Source: Chaetorhynchus papuensis
Lineage: Eukaryota; Chordata; Aves; Passeriformes; Rhipiduridae
DNA length: 64,000 bases
NCBI GenBank assembly: GCA_013396525.1
Contig: VWYX01000343.1
Location: 248,001-312,000 of the forward strand
Direction of reading: 5' to 3'
This document shows, piece after piece, positions 41,877 through 53,800 of the stretch (position 1 is its first letter; each line of letters begins with the position of its first letter). A model generated the notes under the pieces. It worked only from the letters and a program-made list of their open reading frames with translations. It was not told the origin of the DNA and did no database searches. Made by a program: the position numbers and the translations under genes.

Positions 41877-44800
41877 CCATCAACATCAACATCATCATCA
41901 GTGACAGAGTAACTTCTGGCTGTGAAAAAGAGGGTGTTTTGCATAGTGACATCTCTAAGGTTTTCAATCTCCAAATCATATAATGCCTGTGCTACTCTGG
42001 GACTCTGCCCTGCACCACAAACCCTCTCAAATCTTCCTCCATACCCCCGGTGAGACAAAGTTCAAACAGCACAATTCCTCCAGGGATATCACACAGGACC
42101 CTCTGTTTGGGCTTAGATTCCCACTGCGCTGCCATTTCTACCTGACAAGAATTGCTGCTGGCACCATTGCTTCTCTGCAACAAAGACACGTAATAGGCAC
42201 AGGGTAATAATGAGGCAACATCCTGAAGTGAGAGCCCGGATCAGAAGATCATGCAGTGTAACTACTGTTCCCTCTGAGACAATTTGAGACACCATCCAGT
42301 ATGTAATCACTTCAGATGTAATAAAAGCCAGGAGGAGCTTTATTTGTTCTGTGTCCAGAAAGGTAACCAAGACAGGTCTTTCCACTATATGTTAAAATCT
42401 GACAACACCTCAGTAATGAAGAGGTTCATTTCCAGAACAGGGGCAGAAACTTCATTGCTGTGACAGTGTAAGTCTCATGCATTCAACATTCCCTGTAAAA
42501 ACAGTTCTAAGAAGCCACAGCAGGGCTTTCCCTCACTCCTTCTTTTGGCAGCTGCCTTTAAACTGAGGATTTTGCCTTTGGTCCGTGACTGTGTTATGTT
42601 GCAGCTGGCTAGTTCATGTCCAGCCATGAGTCCTGCTGACTCAGACCCAGAGCTTTACCCAAACATTTGTATTCCTGGCTTGGCTTTCTGGCTCCCTCAT
42701 CACTGTAGACTTGTGCAATGACATGGCCTCTTGGCTACCATCAACAAACATACTCTGATCATTTTGCTTTCTTTCTGTGGAACTGTGTCCTTGCTGGTGG
42801 GGTCACTTGTTTGGCTTCCTGCTCCCTGACCACTGCAGAGCAGCCTGCCTTTAGTGCTCTCTGACAGTCTACACCTGCTATCAAGAAAATAAAAACTACA
42901 GTTACATCTTCCCAGGTATATATTTAGAGCATAGATATATTCATGACATGGCTTCTAAATGAAGAAAAACTATGAATGAAAAAAATATTCATGTAATAGA
43001 GTGTCAAAATTTTCTTGTGTCTAGAGAAACATGTAACGTGTAATCAGATTAATAAAAAGCCACAAAGAATTTTTAAAGTGCAGTAACTTGTAGTCTTCAA
43101 AGACAGAATTCTGCCAACTAATTCTTTGTAAGGTCACATGGCTGTAAAACTTTATATAATGAGAAATACACTTAAGAATTTATTAGGGATTTACATCGCA
43201 AGAAAGACAGGCACAAGTCTTTTCCAGCAGAGTGATTTCCAGTTTGGAAAGAACACATGTATTTGTTTCTGAGTTAAAATTAGGAGAAAGCAGAATAGAC
43301 AATGTTTGTACAATTGTGCTAGGTTTTATTGCATTTTATGAATTTGTGGCCTCGAAGGAAAGAAATATGTGCTTGTTTTCTTAGTCTTGCAACATACTCT
43401 TTTTTGTTTATTCAAGCCTTGATCTACAGGGCTGAGATTAGCTTTTAGGAGCTGAATAAAGCACCAGTTTTACCAGGATTTACTGTTGGCTTTAAGTTTA
43501 AAATATCCATTAAGATTGCAGGTGGAAACTTTTCATAATGTTCAGTGATTATCCTAAATTAGAATGCTGTCTATTTTCTGTGACATATGCATATAGCAGG
43601 AATAACACAGAATCAGAACAATAAATCACAGTTTAGCTTACAGAGTCACTGATATTTTAGAAGTCTGGCCCATTTAGGGCAGTCTTCTGGGTCTGAAATA
43701 TTTCTTTTTGAAATTCGAGGTAAGCCTATCAGATAAATAGGATAGTGGTTTAAAATAATTAACTCCAGGTAACAAATTATGTCTTGGAGTTAGAGGGAAA
43801 ATTCTCCTCTATACTCTTTTGTATTGCAAAAATTAAAATGTATGTAAACAGGACATTAAAAAAAATGCAATTGGTCCTAGGTACTACATTGATCTTGCTA
43901 GTCATACAGTTAATATGACAACTTTTCATTTTCTGTCTTTAGACATGTGTCCATGCTCAGGACTGTTTTGTTTCGAGAAGTACTGCTTGAAATCAGAGAC
44001 TTTCCTTTTTATGTTGAGAGTTTATCTTGTGCATTAGTAGAAGGACAATAATTCAGGAGCAAATGCCATCACAGTCACCACAGTAAGAGGTGTGCTTGCA
44101 TTAATGCAGAGGTACAGTCTGCCTCTGTCCCAAATAGCCAAAGTTTGTGACTATAGTCACTGTGACAGGGTCCTTCTGAGGCTGAGTGCAACAGCTGCAG
44201 AGAAGGATGGAGCACAGAGTTTGTGGTCAGTATAGCCTCCCTGACCATGAGCCCCTGAAAGGCTGGACAGCAAGAAGGCACTTAAATTTCAAAAACCTTT
44301 CACCTTTACTCTCTTAGAAGGGAGGACAAGAGCATTGTTTAAAGAGCCTCATGATCAGCAGGATCATGAGGAAAGATGAGAAGTCATAAGGTTACAGTAA
44401 CATATTCCTGTGTTCTGCTCCAAGATTGTTTTCCCAAAAGCATTCTGCAGAACTTCAGAACAAAATGAGAAACAGAAGGGGAAATTGAAAGGGAGGAGAA
44501 AGAGGGAAATGGAGAAGTAAAACAGAGAAAGGGAAAGAGAAGAGGGAAAAGAGAAAAAGGAAAAAGTGGAAAATGGAAAATGAAAAGGGTATATTCTTTG
44601 ACCTATCCTTAGACAAAAATAAACAATGGAAAAGGGCCATTTGATTCTATACAGATACTGGGTATTAGTGTTAACAGCCTATCAGCTCTCTGATTATTTT
44701 AACAAGGCTCACAAACAGCAAGGGATTAAGACAGCCAAGCACAATCCAGGTCTTTCAGTATTAACTATACTCACTTTCCTGGTCTTTGACTGCCCTTTTC

Positions 44801-47800
44801 TGTGATCATGCCCCTGAAAATGAGTGCTGCTCAATACTGGGCTATCCTGAAGAATCATGTTGCCAATACCACTATCTAGTCAAGTTTAGAATACTTGCAA
44901 GAATGGAGATCCCACAAACTCTCTCACCAACTTCTAGAACTTAACTGTTGCTGTGGAGAAGAATTTTTTCCCCACTTGTTCAATCAAAATTTCCTTTGTT
45001 GTTATTTATTCTTTTGCTGTGTTTTGTCCTCTAAGAAGAGTCTGCCTCTATTGTCTCTACCACCATTCAAATAGTGATGATGAGGACCAGGTCATCACCT
45101 TACCCAGGAGTGGAAACTTCTTGAGGTAAAGGGTGGCTGAGGATCTACCTAGGATCTACAAGTCAAAAGTAATAGAATATTGGACAGGAACCAACAGTAA
45201 TAGAATATTGGACAGGAAGAGCTGACAAAATGGTGATGTGCCAGTAACGAGAGAGACAGAGAGAGAATGTCAAAAATAAATGCTGTGTACTCCAGGCTAT
45301 TAGAGCTGCTTAACAAAAGTTTCATCTTCAGATGAAGAATGCCTTAAGTTTCTAAACTAGAACAAGAGAAGCTCAGTTTGGGAAATCCACAGAAAATGTG
45401 AATGTGACCCTCAATCTTTAGGCTTTCCCTACAACTTACAAGATGTATTTTATGTAAACTGGCAGTTGTGAACTCCTTGTGTCATGACCCTTACAGAGAC
45501 AGAGAACCACCTGAAGCCTGTCAAAGTGATCACTTGCACTTCAGGACAGAGGCAGGCATTATGACCAAGTTCCTCTCCGATCCTTGTGCAGATGCATGAA
45601 GATGTGGAGATAAGTGTGCTGAGTGTCTCCCTGCCTCTTCTGGTTTCAAAATTCAAAGTTTGCTCCTTCTACATACTGTGAATCAAAAATGGAAAGGTCA
45701 AAAAAGTGTTGGAGGCACACAGTTGTCCCAGCTTCCTCAGTAAGGAAATAAACACTTCCTATCAACCACTTTGATGATGGTGTCATTCTAACAGACTGTT
45801 CCACATGAATATTCCTTCATGGATTTCAGTCTGCATTGTTTGTGTTGCACTAATCTACATTTACAGATTTTATCCATGAAGAAAACACAATGGAGCTAAG
45901 TATTCAGACACGAGAAAGCCAGCTTTTGTTCATATCAGGTTAACACATCACACAGGATAGTTAATATTTCCAAAATACTTCAATGTATGGCTATGGTATT
46001 GTAATCATACTCAGAACAGAGGACAACACAGAGTATTCATGTAGATAGTCTAGCTGTCCCCATGGTTGTTTTAGGCATTTGTACCAAATCATGTATTTGC
46101 TAATGAAGTTTTGTTCTGTTGACTGTATAGGAGCTAAATGAGACAGTAGCTTCTTTTGAATGCTCTTTATGGAATTTCTGCAGTGTGTCTGGAAACAATG
46201 TGTCTTAGAATAGCACACTTAAGATATGAGTAACTTCAGTATTTCAGAGGGCTTGTAAGCAAGTATTCATTTAACACTCACACTGTAAATACTCGGGAGG
46301 TGTCTGCATTAAATCCTAGTTGGAGTAGTAGTTTTGTCCCACTTTTTTTTTAAATGAAAACTTCTTTGTTGAACAAGTCAAAACTCGTGTGGGTGAAGCA
46401 GTAACAGAGTTGCCACAATTCCATTCTGTCTTTTGAAATTCTGTAAAAAAGGACCTAAAATACTTCAGGTCACCAATGGTTTGTTTATTTTTCCACTGAG
46501 AAAGCATCCTTGAAATTTTATGCATGTTTACACTTGCACTGAACACCACCTCCACTCCCCTACTCATCATATCTCTGGCCCAGGATGTTGCCATATGGTA
46601 CTCATTTGCCTGATTTGCATCTTGTGATAGATATGTTTCACTGTAAGTGCATCAGAAAAAAATCCTACGCCCCCCAAAACCCTCTGAAAACCCAACATAC
46701 AAAAAGCCCGACAAGAAATATACATGTAGAATCAAAGCCTTATAATATAAGGCCACCTTAAGCAGTACTTTGAGTTCAGTCAAATATTGTTTGGTAAAAA
46801 CAAATGGAGTTTTACACTAATATGACATACTTTATAGAACACTGACTAAAAACTAAAACTCTTTCAGATAAGTGTTTTTACATTAATGCCATTTCACTAC
46901 AATAACTAATAAGTTATTTTGATCAAAAGCCAGATTTTTTCAGCTGAGAAAACTTTCAAAACTTGTATGTGTTTTATGCCTCTCCTGTAATCGCATGTGA
47001 AAGAAACTAAAGACAGAAACTAAAAAAATATCAAACCATGTGTGTTAAACCACAATCATGGCTAGCCTGAACAGGATGAAATGTTTGCTTGTTTTTTTAC
47101 AGTGAAAAGCATGAAAGGGTTTGAGTCATGTATACGCACACCCACAAGCACCGCAAAGGGGCAGCACTACTGTGGAGCATTCATTACAGACGAGTGGTTC
47201 CTCCTTACCAAGTCAAGAGCTGTGCTGGTTTGGCAGAGTGTTGAAACAGATGGAACTGGAACAGCTTTTGGAAAGTTGAAGACTAAAAAAGCTAAGACTT
47301 TGGCCCTCTGAGAATAAAAAAGCATCACATTCAGAGAAGTGATGGAGTGTATTAAGTTAGTCCGTAGCTAACCAAAGCGGGATGATGGAAATAAAGATCC
47401 TTACTGTGGGGAGACACTGCTCCCTCACACCTCCCTCTGTGAGGCAGCCAATGCACTGGCAAGAAGGATTATTGACCTGATCAATGGATATTTTGGTGTT
47501 AGGAATTCCAAATATGAGAAGATTCCTAGAAAAGCCTTTGATTTTTCATAATTTTCCCCTCAGTTTGCTTTGTAGACCACCATGAAGACGTTGATGCCCA
47601 ATAATTACTCAAGCTATCAGCACATTTGTTTCAATTATCCACAACAACTCTTTTACACCTGAAAATACACCTTCTCATGCAACAAGATAATGCTGAGCCA
47701 GAAGTTTTCTATGGGACAGAAAGAAAAACAGGGACAAGCAGCAACAACTCTAAGTTAATATATTTCAAGAAATGTTGTACCTGCAATGTATGTTTGACAG

Positions 47801-50800
47801 CTGTTAGTTATCAAATTAAGACATGGAACACACAACAATACAGTGTATATGTATAATGGTGGGGAAAAAGGGGCTTGATACATGTCACCTGGTTCAGTTT
47901 CTTTGGTACCATCAAGGAAGAGAAAATAATACATCTAGAAAGGCTACATAGTTCTTCTCTAACCCCAAACAAATCTGCTCTTTCTAGGTGCCTGTTTTTC
48001 CCATGACCATGGCTCACAGATCAAGTTGTAAAATTTTTGAAGGGATCACTCTTAATTATGGGACCGGATTCTACCTGAGATGTTCAGGGCTCAGTCCATT
48101 GCATCATCCATGTTGTGAATGAAGATGCTAGAGTGTTGGTCTCAGTATGCACCACAGGGCAGTATACCAATGTAGTAGTATCTGGCACCCAGTGACTGCA
48201 CTTCATACCATTCATTACACCCCTTCAAGCACATGTAGGTCAGACTGTTGTCAATTCACCTCACTGCTCACTTATCTAGTCTTTACTTCAGGAGTTTATC
48301 AATGTGGATGTTACAGGAGACAGAGCTGAAAGTCTTGCACAAGACCACAAATATTAGCTGGCTCTTCCTCACACACTGAGCTGGTTGTTTCATTGCTGAA
48401 GGGTATGAGACTCTCAGGCAAGATTTTCCCCTTCCCACATATGTGCTGACTACTCCTAATCACCTCGTTCTTACTAGAATGGCTTCCACAATTATGTGCT
48501 CCCATGCCTTCCCAAGAACTGAGGTCTGCTGGTCAGCCTGCAGATCCCCAGGTCCTGCTCCTTGCCCTTTTTTGAAAATAGGAGTGACATTGGATTTCTT
48601 TCCATCCATAGGATCTTCTTCTGATCACCAGAACCTTCCAAAGATTGTATTCCAAAATTCTGTCTCAATGATATCAGCCAGTTTGATGAGCCCTCATGGA
48701 TGTGTCTCATCAGATCCTGTGGACTTGCAGATATCCCACTGATTTCAATGTCCCTTCACTCAGGCTGCCTGCAGAGGACTATTCATGGCATCTGACTTTC
48801 TGAGTTGGGCTCAGGGACTCAGTTTCCTGAAGGGGAGTCTTGCCAGTAAAAAGTCAGGCAAAGAAGGCATTGAGTACCTGGGCTGTTTCCATGTCCTTTC
48901 ATCAGACTCACCCCATTTCATTTTGCAGCAGATCCACATTTTCACTAATCTTCTTTTTGCTGCTGGTGTACCTGTAAAATCCTTTCTTGTTTCTCTTCTC
49001 TTCCCTTGACAAATTTAATTCCAAAAGGGCTTTGACTTTCCTGAGCTCATTCCCATACTCTCAGACAGTGTGTCTATATTTTTGCCATGCCACCTGACCC
49101 TGTTTCCAACTCTCATGTACTGCATTTTACTGTTTACTTATATGAAATATCACCAGAGATGAATCAGAGCTTGGATGCCACGCAGGTTTATATTCTGAAA
49201 CTGTTTTTCAGCAAACCCCAGTTACAGGCTATCCAAAATATCCACAGCTTATAGGAAATTTTGAAGCATGTCTTGGAGCATTATTCTTTTCTCTCAATAG
49301 TCATCAACTTACTCTTTAGCAGGCAGCACAAAATTAAAATTATTTCTACAGGGGTTCTGTTCTCCTTGAGTTAGGTTGTGTGTATCACTTGTAAGAAGAG
49401 CAGTGATTATAAAATGCAATGAGTAATGACAGATACTATAATGCCCTCTTAGCCACAACTACCAAAAAAGTACAGAGGCAGTCAAAAGCTATATTCAGCT
49501 TTCCAAAGAAGCAGAGACAGACATCATGACTATGTATGGAACTCTGATTTCACAGTTCAGGTGAAGATATGTCACAAATAAGACTGGAAGTTAATTGTCC
49601 CTGATCAGTTATAAGTTACTGTGGTGACTCTTCACAGCAAGAACTGGATTCAGGGGCAGCAGAGGAGGTAGACCCAGAGTCATAAGACTCAGGAGGTTCC
49701 CAAATATAGAATGAACTGGCTGAAGCCGTTGTTTGTTAATAATTTGTCTTCTGTATTGAAGATGAAGCAAAAGACCATGAATGATGGTGCAGTTCATATT
49801 CAAATCTCATTGCTGAATCACTATTACCAGATTCAGGCTTGCCTCGATTGAATGTTTGAAATAAAACACATGTGAATGTCTCCAGAAAACCCTGGTTCTT
49901 CTCAGAACCCTTCAGGAAAACTTGGTAGAGATCCTGGCTCTTCTCAGACTGGGCTGTAAGACAGCCAAAAATGATGTAAAATACTGCAGTTCTTTGTCAG
50001 GACACATTCAGCTCTGCCAGTTGCTTTTCCCAAGTCTTTCTGACCAGAAAGTATCCTGAATGATACAGCTGTCATTTATGCTCATATGCAAATACATTAA
50101 AACTGAAGCTTGCTCATTTTAATCATTCTTTGGGAGAATTCTACCTGTATTCTTCTCTCTGCAGCATCTGCGAATTTCTAGGTTTGGGAGCAGGAGCTGC
50201 TAGAGATAGGAAAATTTCATGAAGAGAATTTACCACAGTCTAAATTGGTGGTTGATTTTGTTGTTTTATGAACCCGCGGTGATTGTGTGGGTTGGCCAAA
50301 TGGGAAAAGATCGTTTGAAGACTTAAAATTCATGATGATAAATAGACATACTCTCTTAAATAGTTACCATTAATGACAGCTTAAATAAAGCAATCAGATT
50401 TCACTAAGCTTGTCTTTCTAGCCAAGGCACACTTCCATAAATTGGCAAAGCTACTGCATGAATTTGGTCAAATGTGAGATACCACTACAAGAAAAACCAA
50501 ACTGATTCGTGGCTAACACAGCAAAGGAAAGGGGAAGAAGTCACAGCCAAAGGCACAGGCAGCCTCCAAAGTAAGCGTTTGATCTTGTAATTAACATGTT
50601 AGAATAAGAAATATATTTTTTGGTACCCTTTGAATATACCAAGCATAAATAGTGCAGTCAAATCTCTCCTCCTGATGCTCATTTATTGAAATGATCCTTC
50701 AAACTTCAAATGAAAGTGGCAAATGCAAGCACAATTGTGATTTTGAGTTCTATTTAAGATCATGGAAACAACTGCTTACTCCAGACTTCCAGTGTGCCCA

Positions 50801-53800
50801 AGGATGCCTCCAGAGAGGAAGTGAAGACAGTTATTATAACACTATATCCACCCCAGCTGGTTTCCTCTTCTGAGGCCTCAAAAAAAGCTATAAAAAACAT
50901 CTTCTGTTGCCTGGTAGAGTCACTTAGGAAACATGTAGTTTATCGTCCAAGAGAATTAACATGTAGAGGGTGTCACACAGAAAAAGAATCCATTTAGAAA
51001 AGTAACAGAATGGAACAAATTTTCTAAGTCAGGTTTGTTCTACTGGTGTTATCAATCTCTTCAGCTACTGAAAGAGATGACCCCAACTGAAACCAACTGA
51101 TTTTCTATTGTAAATTACTGTATTTTGCATGGAAAGGCCTTTTATCAACTATGAAATCAGGCTCGGCTCCACATTGAAAACATGCACAACAGCTGGTCAC
51201 AGCTTGAATATGCCTGAAAGATCACAGTGGCTCATTCAGTTTAGACCCAATTGCAGTTTGATGATGTCCAAATGCTCAGTCTGGTACAAGAGGATTGCAG
51301 TATCATCTGAGTTCTCTTTAAGAAGGACTGTGCTTTATTATCACTGTAATCGTGTCCTGTTTTTGGAAAGAATGGACTGAGCCATCCCTATCACATGTGT
51401 GGTTGCACACATTCGAAACTCAGAGCACACACAGTAATTACTTGGTAGAAACAATATTTTAAATGTATAGACACATTTGTTTACACTCATTCTGTCAGTT
51501 CCCTGTGAAGAGAAGTTCCGGTTCGCTGCTTGTAAGAATCACACCAGTTGATCACCAGCCAATGAAAGTCAATAATTCAGGATTCCTCCATTAAACTCAG
51601 CAGGTCAGGAGTGCAAAGTTTATGTCAACAGCCTAATGACAGCCTCTCTGTGTACAGAGGGCCAATGAAAGAGACAAATATTTACTTTATGTAAACTATT
51701 GCTAAGCATGTTACTTAGGCCAAGAAAGCGCTGTTCAGCTTGGCTAATAATAAAACCCAGATGTTAATGAGAAATTTCTAAAGCTTCTTTTAGAGTGCAT
51801 AAACATAATATAAACTGCAGAACCACATACATTTAAACACTTTTTTCCAATTTTTTTAAAAATGCAGGCACTGGTTTGACTTCAGAGAGCTGAGAAACGC
51901 TGATAACTGCCTAGATAGCCTAGAAGAATAAATGTCACTTCTGCAAGAAGCTAGAGCAAGTCATAGGGATGAGTCTATCACTCAAACTTGAGATTTTCTG
52001 ACTTCAGCTCTGTCCACAGTTTGTGTGCCAGCATGTTCAGGGCTGTGCTCTGAGTGTTCACTAACTTAGTTGTTGAAGATACAAAACATGTTAAAAACAG
52101 CCAGGGAGATCAGTGTAAGTCAAGATACATTATCAGGCATAATTAAGGGCCAAGTACGTGCATTGCAAGGCAGTGCTAGATAAGACAAGACAGACCAAGA
52201 TTTTATGAACAGAGATATACATGCTTGTCAATTGAACAAAAGGCAAGTGATGAAGTAATTTATTAAGACACCAACATGTCTTCAGTCCTCCCACACAAAC
52301 CCAAGAAGAATTGGGTACTGGATTTGCATAGTTTTTGTGAACACAAGAGAAAAACTGCAAAAGCTCTCCATAGTTTAAATGGCACTAAGTCTAGGGGAAG
52401 AGGAAGAAAGCATTTTATTCCTTACCTTTTTGTGCATGTGCAATGCTAGTTGCAGTGAATTGGACTAAAACCTTTCAACAGAGATAGTAAAAATTCATCA
52501 TTTGAACTCACAGAAAGTGCTGAGATTTCAGAACTCCTGTTCAGTTTCACTCTGAAGCAAGATCACATTATTTCTTAAAAGTTTTGTTGAAATAATGACC
52601 AAATGCCATCAATTTCCAGACCATGAAACTGAATTTTAAAGTTCTGAACTAAATATTTCAAAATGTTAAATATTTTATTTTACAATTAGTAGTTCATTAA
52701 TTTAAATATAAGGTTTTATATACTTTCCCCCCCTGTTTTATTCTACAATGAAAGCAGACATTCTAGGACTTGGAAATGAAAGCAATACTCCTACTAGAAG
52801 AAAAGGCCCAACATCTCACAGGTTTAATAAAAAGTTAAACTAGAGCCCAGAAGTTCTCAAACAATTTCAAAGACTGTCATCTGAATTTTCTCCCTACAAC
52901 TTCCCACCATTCTTTTTTTCCCCCCACTTTTTCTGTGTAGGAAATAATCATAACTAGACAAGTTATCCTCTCAAGAGGAACAAGACTTGGTCAAAATATT
53001 GTTCCTGATAGGAAACAGAATAAAATTTTTTTAACTAGTCTTTCTAGTATCTCTCACAAAGTCATGAAAGAGCTCAAGCCCTCTGTTGGACATCTGCTAA
53101 GGCTTTTACTTTATTCAGCACCCTCAACCCTCCTCCACAATTCAGTGCTCTTCTGGGGAAAACAAGGGGACAAAGATGGTGAAGGCAAAGATGGCAAACT
53201 TTTCTCCTCTAAACTCTGAGGGCCACTGTTTTCAGGTTTGTAAAAAATAAGTTACCCCTTTCCCATCCTTCAGTGAATAGTTCAATCCCTGAACAGTTTT
53301 CTTGCCATTATTTAACCAACTCAAGAACATCTCAAGGTTTTTTTTCCTTTTGCACCCAGACAATGATACAACAGAAGGCACCTGCGCCATTCCTCTAAAA
53401 CCACATTTACTCATTCACAGTTTCTCTTTCACTCAAAGGAATTCAGATACAAATCTGTGCTATGGGTAGATAGAGTAGAGCCAGGCTCAGAAAAGCAGTG
53501 CAGCATTATTCACTGGGCTGGAGAATCCTGGAAAGCAGTAATCTAGAAAGAGACAGTGACAAAAAGGACACTGGGTAAAGCACATATTTAGCAGCAAAAG
53601 GCCTGAATACCAGGGGACCAGTTCATCACTCTGTGTCTCCAAACATTTTCATCTTAAATATACAGTTTATTTCTGTGCACTCTACTGCTAAAAGGAACTG
53701 TGAGAAAGGAAAATGAGGTTATTTCTCCAATAGTTAGACTGAAAGATTTAAAGTATGAGATTCTTCTCTTCTAGTAACAGGTACCATCTATTTCAGTCAT

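Larger units (their letters stand above)
38340..44870. other. Unassigned intron 2 sequence with simple repeats
   Basis: The segment contains the ATC microsatellite at 41.83 kb, a 16-bp palindrome at 40.33 kb, a pair of imperfect repeats near 42.68 and 42.81 kb (GGCTTTCTGGCTCCCT versus GGCTTCCTGCTCCCTG) and a purine tract at 44.5 kb. No exon was recognised. Confidence 0.5.

Noticed and set aside
41672..42058. Frame with a poly-Asp run
   Set aside because: The acidic run is the (ATC)n microsatellite read on the minus strand. The rest has no family resemblance.
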